The position numbers and the translations under genes are program-made. The notes beneath the pieces are model-generated. The model was given only the letters and a program-made list of their open reading frames with translations. It was not told the origin of the DNA and did no database searches. This document shows positions 48,802-60,930 of a stretch of DNA of 64,000 bases, piece after piece; positions within the stretch are counted from its first letter, which is position 1, and each line of letters begins with the position of its first letter. Origin of the DNA: Glossina fuscipes (lineage: Eukaryota > Arthropoda > Insecta > Diptera > Glossinidae); contig NW_023998414.1 in NCBI RefSeq assembly GCF_014805625.2, positions 8,775,914 to 8,839,913 on the forward strand, written 5' to 3'.

Positions 48802-49459
48802 GTTTTTTTATTACAGACATAACAAAACAATGCATGTAGAACAACAACAATGTACTCTTAGAGATCGCTGCGTAATAATAAAATTTTACTGCAAAATAAA
48901 TATCAACAATTGTAAATTTTGCAAATACGCAAAGAATGACATTGATTTTTTTTAGCAAATTGTTATCAATTTATAAGCAAATATCTTCCATTTAGAGGAT
49001 TTGTTCTCTTCGCTTCGCTTGTGTTTGCAATTTTTTTTTATACAAATAACCTCTATGCTGTTGTGTAGCAATGCTTAATATATCATTCTTTATGTTACAG
49101 ACGGAAGCAGTCAAAACTGATGATGAGCAAAATAATCGAAATTTTCGCAAAAAAGAAACTACGCTCGAAGCGATACTCCTTTTTAACAAGTTTCGCTTTT
49201 CGTTTTGTTTTTACTTTAATTCAATATTTCATATATGTAATTGTTTATGGTATTCACGATAATGTCACTCATACTCTATTGGATTATCCAAAATTTCTTG
49301 TGTTAATGTATTTAATGTTTAAGAGACATGTAAGTGATTAGTGGCGTTCAGAAGATAGATGTTTTCAGAAAGCAACAAGCGATAGGTACCCAAGAGTCAC
49401 CTTCAAACGAACATGATTTTCCACTTGTTTTTTTTTTTTTACAATTTTACACAAAAAAA

Positions 49460-49462
<3 letters not shown>
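47255..49462. other. No gene recognised; short microsatellites
   Basis: (TA)n at 47337-47362, AAAT repeats at about 48557-48580 and TTTA repeats at 48751-48780 followed by a T run to 48801. No gene is supported. Confidence 0.5.

Positions 49463-49509
<47 letters not shown>
49463..49509. repeat. T homopolymer, 47 bases
   Basis: The longest uninterrupted homopolymer in the window. A-rich sequence at 49580-49690 lies about 70 bp downstream and could pair with it. The overlapping Phe-rich and Lys-rich frames are not genes. Confidence 0.95.
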
Positions 49510-49905
49510 CTTTACTATTTATCTGGTCTCCGAAACCTTTAGGGCTTTCAGATACAACACTATACTGTAACCAAGTTTGCAAAAAAAAAGAGAAAAAAAA
49601 TAAAAAAAAAATAAATAAATAAATAAAAGAAAATAAGAAAAAAAAGAAGAAAAAAAAAATCAAAATAAGAACAAAATAAATAAAAAGATATCTTGTCATC
49701 AGGCTGCTTAAAAATTTGTATGTATACATGTTTTTGTTATCATATTGCTTGCATGTATATTTAAAGGGTTTGTGTATTAGTTTTGTTGAAAATTGTTTGC
49801 TTTCATATGCAAATATCTTCATTACGTAGAATGTGTGGCGCTAAGAAACTTATGCAAATACATGAATTTACAAACGTTCAGAAATATGCTCAATGTATTA
49901 TACAG

Positions 49906-49941
<36 letters not shown>

Positions 49942-50350
49942 CATATGAGCTTATCAATTTAAGCATATGTCAGCGTAAACATGTATATATGTAGAATATA
50001 ATAATAATAACAACAGCAGCAGCAACAACAAGAACAACAAACGCAACATCAACATACAGAACATCACACAGCTGGTTCAGCTTCTTTACTATGTCTTGTC
50101 AATGTTTAATATTTATTTGAATAAATATCTTGAATATATTATTACAAACACACAAATTGATTGGGGACTAAATACAACAATATGAGACAGACGAATCAAC
50201 ATACAATCATAGATTCACACGCATAAAACTAACAAAACAACAATACGTCATATTTGTGAAAAAAAAAAAAAAAAAAAACTTACATAAATATTATACACAA
50301 TATTATACACAATTTTCTTCATTGTGTCCGTTTCTATACAAAATTTAAGA

Positions 50351-50389
<39 letters not shown>

Positions 50390-50714
50390 TGTGCGATACT
50401 GTACGTCAGAAATTCGTATGCTTTTTTTAATCATTCGCCACCATAATTAATAGCTATTAAGAGGTAAAAGTCGACTACATTTTCCGGAAAACAACTAATT
50501 TTTTTTAATTGGACTAAAAAATGCTTTAGATCTCCTAAAATGTGAAAAAAAAGGGGAAGAAAAATTTTTAAGAAGAGTTTAAATCAACTTTGAGCGGAAC
50601 AAAGCATAGTAGCTGTAATATCTGATAAAAATGCATTTTGCCATCATAATTATTATTATTTTCTTAATTATAATATTTTTAATTTTTATATTTTATCATA
50701 ATTGAATTCCATAT
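49510..50714. other. No gene recognised; microsatellites
   Basis: (TA)n at 49905-49934 and 50352-50390, a CAA/CAG-rich stretch at 50008-50048 and an A run at 50259-50278. Confidence 0.5.
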
Positions 50715-50960
50715 TTTTATATCCTACACCACTTGTTGTAAGAAAGTGTGTTAAGTTTGTGACGATTTATGCAACATCCGGAAGGACGTGCGAAAGACCT
50801 AACATTTATTATATCGATCGATTCAAAATCTAAGTTTGTCTGTCCATATATACTTGCTTTTAATCTAAATTTAGCCGCAATTTTCATGATATTTTCGAGA
50901 TATTTTGATGAGAATTGATACGAACGCTATTGAAAATGATTTTACTTTTAATACTTAGAT
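50715..50960 (-). repeat. Family A repeat, reverse copy
   Basis: On the minus strand it reads CAATAGCGTTCGTATC, CATCAAAATATCTCG, AAAATTGCGG, GGACAGACAAACTTAGAT, ATCGATCGATATAATAAATG, ACGTCCTTCCGGATG, CACAAACTTAACACAC and ACAAGTGGTGTAGGATAT. This is the clearest match to the 3' half of the 5.7-6.5-kb copy and to 46.1 kb. Confidence 0.75.
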
Positions 50961-52885
50961 GTACGCCTAAGAACCTCGAAAAAATACTATTATTCTGCTA
51001 CCTATCTATCTATTAAAAATAAAATAAAAGTATAAAAAGGGCATTTCGGTCTAGTGCTTTTACCGTTGCCGAGACGGGTTTCATCGTATCGGGCCTGTTA
51101 TCATCATACTAACGAATTACGATATTATGATTTGCGATGCTTTAGGCCTTCTTTTCGCAACAGGTACATCATTTCATAATGCTCTTTAGTATTGATCGTG
51201 TTCCTACTCTATATCATGGCTATTTACGCCTTAAATATTGTTAACGCATGCATTATTCATCATCACAATGCGGAATTATGCAGAAAAGCACACCTTTCCA
51301 GCAAATAGCGAGGCACTTTATTGTCATAATTTACGTTAACGTGTTATGGGGCGATTCTAGATTAATTTTTTTGACGTATCTTCCATGACATTAGAGCGAT
51401 ACGTGACATATAAGAATTTATTCTAACGGCTTACAATGCGAAGTTAATTTCGTGTTTTTTTTTTTTTGCAGTACTTGATTTCACCACAGTGACCTTATAA
51501 ACATTTCTCTTACATTGGTCATTAAAAAAGTATTAAAAATATTTCTCATAAGCAGAATTTGAATTTGCTTAGTATGTTTGAAAGGTATTTTCACAGCTCT
51601 ATTAAAGCGGGAGCACAGTTTTGTTAACAGATATGGTAGATGTCTTTGCTAGTTAAATTCGAATTTACTTACCTTCAGACCCTTAAATATTGCGGGTAAC
51701 TTTTGTGAAGAAATTTACTTGAATGCTTATATTTTTCTCAGTATAAATAAATTCGTATAGTCATTGAAAAATCATCATTTTATAATACATTACGGAAAGT
51801 GACTTATGCCACTTTCAAGATAAATAGTTTGCAACAATTGTTGCAGACTTGTATTAATTTTTTCCGATATATTTTGCAGAAGTGATCTTTTGAACGCAAA
51901 GTGATTTGAGTAGAACTGATGAACAACAGTATAATAAAAACAGTAATTTGTATAATGTATTTTATATAAAGGTTTATTCAACGATTTTTTTATTTTAATA
52001 TGCAAAAAATACAAAAATAAGCAGAGCATTTCCAAGCATAAGTATAAGTAATTCAAACGTATTTTTTTATAAAAGTGCAACGGTTGCATTTAATTGTCGT
52101 CATTAATAGGAGTGATTAAGTTCTCGGAAGTCATAATAATAATAATAATAACTAATGCGTATTGAGGGTAGAGCCAGAAGCAAGTTCAGCATGTCTTTAT
52201 ATATTGCTAATGGAATGGGACGAGAACCAGCATATAACGAACACATTTCTGTTTGCGAATAACGTCTGGGTCTTCCTCGTTGTATTGACAATCCCAAAGT
52301 TAGAAATTCATTTCTTTCATCTAAACTTGATTAATCAAATATGTTGTAGCATATCCATTGCATTTTTAGCTAATTAACTTTGCATTGGTCTTTATTTGCC
52401 GTTCGCCGTGGAACAGATTTTTCCAGAATTTGTGTTGAAATAAAATCATTATTTTTCATCTTATGTACGGTGAAGGATTTCCTATGACAGGCAGATGTCA
52501 CGCTACAGTAATCATTTCAAGCATATAAAAATATTTTTTCTCAAGGTCATTTCCATTACACCAAAACCACGATAACTAGGCAAAAATGAATGGTTTGCAA
52601 CTTAAAACTTACAATCAACAATTGCAATATCGTTTGCGAGAGACTGAACAATTTTCGTCCTCAACATGAACTCAGTCTGATAACATGATATAAAAATAAT
52701 TTTTAACTAAAAAGAATGATCAGAGTTTTTTCAAGAATATTGGAAAGAATTCAAAACAATATTTCACACAGACTTATCTCACTTTCAATAAAACATTTAT
52801 TTTATCCCGGGATCCCCGTAATTAATTGCCTGAGTACAGTGACTGATGCCACTTTCACAATAAACATGTTCGTTATACATAAGTC
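50961..52885. other. No gene recognised
   Basis: A GGTCTAGTGC / GGGTTTCATC pair at 51048-51086 resembles pol III boxes, but they are too close together to call a SINE. ATA repeats at 52133-52150. The 139-codon frame at 52716-53135 runs into the family B repeat and has no recognisable domain. Confidence 0.45.
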
Positions 52886-52889
52886 GATA

Positions 52890-53045
52890 GTTTTATCTTT
52901 ACGGCCAGAAGAACGTTTACAGAGACATTACCCAGACGGACAGGCGGAGATGGTTAAATTGATTCAGAATTTGATGCTTGATCAAAAATATGTGTTCTTT
53001 GTCAAATTGCTGGACTTTCAATATGGGCGTTGCAAAGGTTGCAAG
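52890..53045 (+). repeat. Family B repeat
   Basis: CCAGACGGACAGGCGGAGATGG, GATTCAGAATTTGATGCTTG and ATCAAAAATATGTGTTCTTT run in order, matching 18.78-18.85 kb (GGACGGACAGATGGACAT, GATTCAGGATTTGATGCTGA, ATATATACTTTTTGAG). Confidence 0.7.
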
Positions 53046-53554
53046 AGATTGAAAAGCTCGTTCGGTCCCTGCCGTAGACCAATGAAGGCTAAGCAGAAAT
53101 GTGACTTTAATAAAGCTGATTACACGACTAAATAATAGTCTCAATTTCTTCAAGTTTGAAATACTCGTGGAATTATAGACTATTAAGGTATATAATATTA
53201 TATAACTGGTATAACTGGCACCACTTGAATATCGGTCTGAGTGTATATACATAGATATTCAAGGAATGCAACTATCTAAGTAAATAATCCTTAAACTCAA
53301 CAGTAATTATTATATATTACAATTATTATTTGGGTAACCACTGCTTTCTTGTTTTTAAAGAAAGGCGTGGAACGTTCTGACGAGTTTAATCATTTTAAAT
53401 ATGAATGCAAAAGCGGTAAAATTCCATTTAAAAGGAAAAACTTTTCTTATTATGTTTATTTTACTAAGCTAAGCAATATAAGCGCTCCATGAACGTCGCT
53501 TCTTATAGACCTTCTTAGCTTCTCAAGTTACATTGGAGAAGCTTCGCTCAGTGC

Positions 53555-53990
53555 TCTGTTTATACCCATCACCAAAAGATGAAGATGATATCCATTTTAT
53601 CAAAACGTTTGCAAAGCACAGAATGAAACCTCAGAGACCCAACAAAGAATACGTATTCTTGATCAACGTCAATTTCTAAACCGATTTAATCGTGCCGTCT
53701 GTTCGTCTGCGTAATGTCTGTTGCGCTACTACTACTTCAAAGTTGCTAGAAACATTCTATTCGGTTCTTGCCCGCAGGATGTCATTGAAAATGAGGCAAA
53801 CCAGTTAAAGGGCACGCCCACAGCACCGCATAAACTAAGAACACCTTTGCTTTTCAAAAAGCATAAAAAATTAGTCTTGTGCTTAGGACTCATTAATTGA
53901 AGCAGATAAATGCTTATTCTATGAGAAGAACCTGTAAAAAAGTGGAAAGAATCGAACACGCCTACCCAATTTTATGGTGTATCAAAATTT
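53555..53990 (-). repeat. Family B repeat, reverse copy
   Basis: TATACCCATCACCAAAAGATG at its plus-strand edge, then AATACGTATTCTTGATCAACG and GTGCCGTCTGTTCGTCTGCG. On the minus strand these are the TGATCAAGAATA and CAGACGAACAGACGG blocks. GGGCACGCCCAC at about 53811 is the reverse of the GGGCGTG block seen in other copies. The 75-codon frame inside it is not a gene. Confidence 0.6.
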
Positions 53991-55015
53991 TGTTTTTTTT
54001 TTTTTCAATAACTTTAAAAGGAGCAAAAACAAGTTCCAAATACCCGTAAAGTACACAAATTCTTGGCCAATTTTGTAATGCACTTAAACATATCCGCCTG
54101 CCCAACCGTGTAGTATCTGTGGTAAACATTCCCTCACCAGTTCTCAAATTCCTCTTTTATTCTGCAAATAGAAAATATGCACTCGTGCCCATCCAATATT
54201 GTAGAGTATGAAAATTTACTTCTTTTCCTTTTTTTTTTTTTGAGGATCCCAGTGATGGGTAGAAAAAATTCGATCACGACTCACTTTTCCTACTTGTTTT
54301 CATTTCGCTTTTGCTACGTTATGGATTGTCATTTAATTAGTCAAAAGCTGTTTTCAGAAATTTAAGCATATATATATATATAGATATATTCAGATCCATA
54401 CATATTATATGCATATATGTATATATATATATATATGTATACAAACGCCTCTATAACGTTTGTTCATATAAGATGAATGCATATAACACGGCAAAAGAAT
54501 TGTGACCGCATTCGTATAATGCGGTAAAAGAGTGAAACAAATGTTTTTATTACGGCTTAGCTCCGAGAAACGATTAAGTCCATAAAAGAAAAGGTAAAAA
54601 ATATGTGTTATATATATTCTTGTACATTTGTTGTTAACAACAAACATATGCTATATAAAGGCCATAAAGATTGTATTTGTATTTGTATGTAAGCGACTCG
54701 TACAATGAGGATTTATATAACAAAAAATGAGACTACCGTGTGATAGAGTCGTCTACTGTATGTATATGCATAAATATATGTTTGTCTATTTACATGTTAT
54801 ATTTATTTATTATTATTTTTTGCATATATACCTATATACATATAGGTGAAAAATATATATGAAAGTTGCTTTACGCATGCATAAGCATTATTGCAAGTTT
54901 TATATAATAAATATTTACTGCTTAAATTCGCACCAAAATGTGAGGCGACATCATGTTAAACGAAACTGTGACATTTCCATATCAAAGTAATCTCTTCATT
55001 CGTATAAAATCTATA

Positions 55016-55052
<37 letters not shown>

Positions 55053-56689
55053 TATATAGCCTTTTGAAGCTTTCAATGCGTCCACTTATACGCTTAAAAA
55101 AAGCCATTGGCAACGGAACCACAATTGGAAAAGCAACACATCATGCTAATCCCAAGTACAAAACACCAGACCAAGCAAGTCGACTACTTATGGCGTCAAA
55201 TTCCTGCTTTATACTTGTCAGAATCAACTAAGAGTAAGGTTCCCGACTACTGAGACCCTGTAACGACAACAACAGAAGCAATCGCGAGCCGATAATGAGA
55301 AGCAAACTAATCTCGTTTTACGAAAAGTTACGATAGCAAGGTAGTATTAGATTATTATCGAAAAGCGTAGAAATTGCGGTCTTAGAGTTTTACCGAAAAG
55401 GACCAAATAGAAAATATATTGCAAATGAGGTCTTTTTGTAGTAATGGCCTTCCATTATATTTGTCCTTCTCTCCTCCTCTCACTCGTTTGAAGTGATGTT
55501 GTACAGTTTTGGCATTTTCGTCTGCTAAAGTCTACAATTTATTGGTGAAACTACACGCACTTGAAGATTTGTTACTGAAATCTTTTCCATTCTCCTTCGC
55601 TGTAGTGAATCGAATATTGTTTGTGAGCCGTTTCATTTTGCAGCTTTTATAACTAAGCCTTGTGACTTGAGCCACATTTACATTATTATTAGACATAAAT
55701 TTATTAGTTAAAGTCCATTGTAGATGTTCTTATAAGTGAATAAATGGCAAACTGGAAACGTCATCATCATATAAGATCTTCATTCACGCCTCTACAAAAG
55801 TTGATTGTTCCGAACAAGGGCAAGTGAAGATCTTAAAAAAAATAGGAATAGAATAAAAATACGAGATTAAAGAAAATGAGAGGGCAATGTATTCGCCCTA
55901 CTTATGTAATATGAAAATGACATCGAACAAGAAGTGACATACGCGACATTTATATACTCGTAAATCATCTACTACACTGTTTAAAGTAAGCATGCAGCCA
56001 GCGACAAATTTAAATCAAACAACTATTAATAATAAATACGCTTGCATTTGCATTCCATTGAATTTGATCCTTGATATACAGAGTTTTACATTTCTTACTT
56101 TTTCATTAAAATTTATTATTAAACACACAGCAGGGCTTATAATAATTTTAACAAATTTTTAATGCATTGAATAAACAAAGAATGTATATACATGGCGAAA
56201 CCAGATGGTGCCGATAACAATTGACCGATTTGCACACCGTTCGCTGGTCGAAAAATTATTAAGAACGGGTTAATGGTTTCGAGCGCTCGTTGACGCTTTT
56301 TAAACGAAGTGAAAAGGTTTTGCTCACGCGATATGCGACAATGGCAGAAAGCATGCATTCATTATCGCATCTCCAAACCGGCAATTAGCCGGCGAAAGCC
56401 GTCCGAACGTCCAAAACTGACCAAAAGCAAAGCGTCACTAAAACAAGTGTAACTTGCGAACTAAATGTTCATGAAATTTTGACAATCTTGTCATATATTT
56501 GTGTTAGACCGAAGAGTGTTATTATAAATTTTTAATATTCTATTTTCAATACTTGTAAAAAGAAAAGAAAAAAGTAAAAGACGTATGTAAATTCCGCTCA
56601 CAAGAGATTTTTGAATCCAATTAGCTATATTTATTTGAACGACTTTTTTCCAAAGTGCAGTAGCCGCTTAATTGAAGAGATTAACAATT
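53991..56689. other. No gene recognised; TA microsatellites
   Basis: TA runs near 54367-54381, 54420-54440, and 55019-55058. No coding, RNA or transposon signature was recognised. Confidence 0.5.
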
Positions 56690-57170
56690 CAGTTTCATAG
56701 GTGAAACTTGCAAATTGATTTGATCTACTGACAAAACGATCACTAAAGGCATTATGGATTCAGGTTCATAGGTGAAGCTTGGAAATTGATTTGATCTAGT
56801 GACAAAACGATCACTAAAGGCATAATGGATTCAGTTTCATAGGTGAAGCTTGGAAATTGATTTGATCTAGTGACAAAACGATCACTAAAGGCATAATGGA
56901 TTCAGTTTCATAGGTGAAGCTTGCAAATTGATTTGATCTAGTGACAAAACGATCACTAAAGGCATTATGGATTCAGTTTCATAGGTGANNNNNNNNNNGC
57001 TTGGAAATTGATTTGATCTACTGACAAAACGATCACTAAAGGCATTATGGATTCAGGTTCATAGGTGAAGCTTGGAAATTGATTCGATCTACTGACAAAA
57101 CGATCACTAAAGATATTAACCGTTCAATTTGATAGATTAAATTTGAAAAGGGATTTGATCTACCACTGCG
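56690..57170 (+). repeat. 71-bp minisatellite array
   Basis: Six near-identical 71-bp units start at 56690, 56761, 56832, 56903, 56974 and 57054, followed by a degenerate partial unit from 57125. Each unit runs CAGTTTCATAGGTGAAGCTT, GGAAATTGATTTGATCTA, GTGACAAAACGATCACTAAA and GGCATTATGGATT. Units differ at a few positions (CAGTTTC or CAGGTTC, CTAGTGA or CTACTGA, GGCATTATGG or GGCATAATGG). The sixth unit and the flank before the first unit both contain ATTAAC-type ends, as expected when only the centre of an array is homogenised. A 10-N gap lies in the fifth unit. No reading frame or known satellite name can be attached. Confidence 0.95.
56989..56998. other. 10-N gap within the minisatellite
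   Basis: The bases on either side are GGTGA and GCTTGG, which in every other unit are separated by one A. The gap therefore replaces one base, or one base plus whole units. Array length is uncertain. Confidence 0.9.
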
Positions 57171-58503
57171 TGCAGTGTAATTTATGACCTATACTATTTA
57201 TCGGTTCAAAATTATATTCAGCTATTAACGAAAACGAAAAAAAAAAATCATATTTCTACTAACACAATCGTAATGAAGGATATATCGAAACTTCTATATA
57301 TATATGTAGTAGATAAATATGAAATGCAGAGTAAATGCGAAAATGATAAGAGAATTTATGGTTTACATTTTACATACGCATTTACTATTTGCGTAACCAT
57401 TAGCAAGCTACAAAACAATTATTAATTTTCAATAATTCTGCATCCAAAAGTGTGCACAAAACAGATACCAGACACAATACAAGCACGCAAATATAATGCA
57501 TGCATGTCTCTGTTGAAAGACTGCAAGTGAATTTAGATATGGCCGTCCGTCATTATTATGAAATGTAATTTCCAATTAAATCAAGAAATCAAGGTTGAAG
57601 ACTCTTCTTTCGAACATAATACCTCTCATTCCAAGTCAGCATATGAGACGTAAAATACAAAAATCTAAATCGATTTATCCGATTATTGATTATTGTTAGA
57701 ATTCGAAACGTTCTATATATTAAGACTGAAAACTGAAAATTTTCATTCATTGTGTTAGACACACAACATGTAGCATATTTATCTGGATCACCTATGAGTT
57801 GTAAATTTAAAAAAAAAATTTTTTTAAAACATAACGACTATCAGTAAACATAACGGCTCAGTAATATATATCTACGGAATTAGTAAAACTATATAGTATT
57901 GTATTAAACTAAGCTAAACCGTTTATCTATTACTGTAAAACTGTATAATGACGAATTTTTGATTATTATAATGCTAGCAATTTCCAATAATAGGCACAGC
58001 ACCAAAAAAAACATAAAAATTTTATTAAAAGAATTAAAGTATAAATGAGAAAGCTAGCCTTGGACTTTATTACGCTTTAATGGCCGCTTATACGAAAATA
58101 TAATAAACGTAAGGAATACTTTCGCAATAACTAAAAAATAAACAGCTGAAATTCCCGAAGGCAAAGACTTCCACGTACGAAAATATGAAATTAGTTTGCA
58201 TAGGTTTTCGCATCAAACTAAGCAAATCAACAAAAAGTGAATGTGAGTTTATTGTGTAGAGTAACCCATGCGCCAACCCATCTTAACTAATAAAAAAAAA
58301 AAAAACTTATATATTCCATTTGAACTGCATTGTCAAGAGATTTTTTACTACAATCACAGATTAAAGAAATATCTTAAGCTATTTAAAAACCAAAGAATCA
58401 AAATTTATTTCTCACATACTCAGGATGTGTAATAAAATGGGCATAAAATTGTTAAGAGAACTTGAAGGAGAAAAACAATTCGCATATATATGTATATATG
58501 CGC

Positions 58504-58510
<7 letters not shown>
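57171..58510. other. No gene recognised
   Basis: A+T-rich sequence with no supported feature. Confidence 0.5.

Positions 58511-58556
<46 letters not shown>
58511..58556. repeat. (TA)n microsatellite
   Basis: A TA run with one TGTA interruption. Confidence 0.95.
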
Positions 58557-59774
58557 CATTTTTTGGCAACAGTTTAAAAAGTCAATTGAAAGTAAAGATG
58601 CTGAAAAATGCTTTCGACAGATTTTCTAGTTTCTTTTTTCTATATATAAATATATCTTTTTCCCGTTTTGCTTTGTTTGAACATAAAAAAATAAACGACA
58701 TAATAAACTTGAAAATGTGTTGTAGTGTGTAGGTGTTATAGCGGCAATGTATGGATGTTTGCAGCGAAGGCCTTAGTTTGGCAAACGAACAAGAAAACAT
58801 TGTTTGTCGTGTTGTTAGTTTACTCAATAAATTTGACAAAAATGGCAGCATGTGTAGAAAGTGTTGTGAAAAATAAAATAGTTTTTTATATTTTCTACGA
58901 GCTTTCTTATGCTTTTTATGTTCTCCACTTCAAAACATGCTCGCAAAATGGTATATTAATTGTGTCGTCACACTGGTAATAATTCGAAAATAGCGGGAAC
59001 GCTACAACCTATACATATATATGTATGTATGTATGGATCTGCACATACATATATATTGAGCTTTTTAATTTGGCTTTCATACGTACGATCGAAAAAAACT
59101 GCGGCATTTAAGTGGAAGCCGGCTTAAAAACAATTAAGCCATTGATTATGTGTCACGGCTCGGGGTATACGCGACGAAACATCTAAATACCTCCCATCGG
59201 ATTTTTTTTTTTTTTTTTTTTCTGGCGAATCATTAAACACTCTGGCGGAGGGTGAGGATAATGGATGGTTGCCACTATATGCAGTACTTTCGTTTTTGAT
59301 AAAATGCTTCGATTGTTTTTTTAAGTTTTCGAGATAGAACGTCTACTAGACAGCAGATCGTAGCAAGCGATGCTGTGAAAATATATTCTACCCTAAGAAA
59401 ACTTACAAACAACCAAACAATCATTCTAAAAACTGCGCTATATATGTACCTTGCCACAGTCTTCAGAATATATCTTTACTTCAGCAAATGCCTGTTGAGA
59501 TATGTGGCAAACACCATACGGTTTATTACACGATATTTGATCGTTTTTGTTGGTCAAATTGTGTAATCGATTAAAACTATTTGACGATAGATGTTCGATC
59601 TGATGCCCGTACGTAATAAAATGAAAACACCTTACGTTATTTTTGCTAGAATGTCAGTCAGGTTTTCTTGAAGAGTATGAGTAACGTTTTGTGCTTTTAT
59701 CGACATGCATTTATAAAGTGTGAAGAGATTTTATAGAACGCTCATCTAGTCTTTGCAGAGACACATACATTTTA
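58557..59774. other. No gene supported
   Basis: T run at 59202-59221. The plus-strand frame at 59375-59566 has a faint likeness to a LINE thumb region but lacks motifs that would decide it. Nothing else was recognised. Confidence 0.4.
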
Positions 59775-59777
59775 CAT

Positions 59778-60395
59778 TCATATTTTATTATTATTTTGTG
59801 GGTAATCCGTAACACGAACTACAAGATCCATTATATACGCCCATGCCCCTAATTCTTTAGTTGTAGCATTCTTACGAATTTTATCCGATGAAGTCTTATG
59901 AAGTGTTCGCCAAACACTTTGTCTGATTCTGCAGATGACGGTGCATTCACATAAAATATGATGGGACATTTCGCTCGTCGCTTGGTGGAATCTGCAGAAA
60001 TACCTATGGTTTTCAAATGATATTTGAGAGAACTATGACTCAGCCGGTAGTCGATACAAGTCGGTAGCCAATCGTAGGCTACTCCTGTTTAGTTCCAATA
60101 GCTGTGTTTTTGATAAACTTCTTTTCTTTTTTTTTTTTGTCTGCAACGGCAAACCAACTCTTCCGGCGACCGTCGCGATACCAGCCTGTTAATCCTTTCT
60201 TGGTATGCCAGAGAAACGTTTGAAACTTATCGTGGTCCCACGTGCCTCCTTGTTAGCTAGACAGTTAGCCCTATCAATGCTTGAATGAGCAGCTTTCCAT
60301 ATGAGGTGCACGACATTGTGCTTCCACAGTTCATTCAAAAGTTGGAGCCACTCCAACACGAGCCTAGATATTATTGTTTGCGCCTAAAGGGCCTT
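59778..60395 (-). pseudogene. LINE ORF2 RNase H and C-terminal relic
   Basis: On the minus strand, VLEWLQLLNELWKHN (from about 60360) followed by VHLIWKAAHSSIDRANCLA matches the end of the RNase H domain of I/Jockey/LOA-type LINEs, usually VxLxWVPGHxGIxGNExADxLA. LNRSSLRLATDLY corresponds to the LNRxxLrxxTGLLTGH segment. CRFHQATSEMSHHILCEC (about 60020-59952) is the Cys/His module, with His replacing the second Cys. The frame ends at a stop at 59778. Stops and an A-rich insertion (60119-60139, plus-strand T run) break the middle, although RNase H and the tail are in the same frame. It is homologous to 8342-8596. Reverse transcriptase is missing, so it is a 5'-truncated copy. Confidence 0.7.
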
Positions 60396-60400
60396 TACAA

Positions 60401-60789
60401 CGGCTTGGATCTTACGAAACTCTTACACTGAACAAATTCCCGCGTACATACATACACATCTGCTCTTGCTTTCTTTTTAGAGCACTAAACTGTCTTGCCA
60501 GCACTCAATTCTTAACTATTGCTACATTTTCACAGGCATGTAGAGTCCACATGCTTATTGGTGACCTAAGATCGCGTGTCAAGCTTATTCAACAGTTTTA
60601 GAGAAAAACAAGTGAAGTACAATGAAGTATGAGTAGGCCCACCATTTAGCACCCTACACTATCATGCAATTATTCTTATAATAACTTTGCAAAATAAGAT
60701 ATTATATGGGAAGCGGTCGAAAAAGCGGTCCGATTCTAAGCATCTTTAGTTATATTCGTCCTTGGGCCAAAACTCGTCAATCTATCAAA
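60401..60789. other. No gene recognised
   Basis: The frame at 60374-60601 starts inside the antisense of the LINE relic and is not supported as a gene. Confidence 0.5.
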
Positions 60790-60930
60790 TATCATCAACA
60801 CATTTCAAAACCAGAAATTTGACACAAGAAGACATGAAGGACGGACAGCCAGATAGGCAGACAAGTCGAATATAAAAGACAATTTACTCCCATACTCATA
60901 TTTGAGTTGGACGATCCGTAATAACAAGCA
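60790..60930 (+). repeat. Family A repeat, degenerate copy
   Basis: GGACGGACAGCCAGATAGGC followed by AGACAAGTCGAATATAAAAG resembles the GGACGGACAGAC and following blocks of family A. The preceding ATCATCAACACATTTCAAAA is at the position of the CATCAAAATATCTCGAAA block. Confidence 0.5.

Noticed and set aside
49439..49822. 127-codon minus-strand frame
   Set aside because: Mostly Lys and Phe runs from the poly(T) and A-rich tracts, and not a plausible protein.
51041..51090. Third SINE head candidate (GGTCTAGTGC and GGGTTTCATC)
   Set aside because: The two boxes are only about 20 bases apart, too close for a tRNA-type promoter, and no tail or duplication follows.
52716..53135. The longest non-repeat open frame, 139 codons on the plus strand
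   Set aside because: Its second half is the family B dispersed repeat, it has no recognisable domain, and a frame of this length is expected by chance in 64 kb.
59375..59566. Possible LINE thumb segment on the plus strand (STLRKLTNNQTIILKTALYM)
   Set aside because: The likeness is loose, no motif decides it, and it lies in the opposite orientation to the neighbouring LINE relic.
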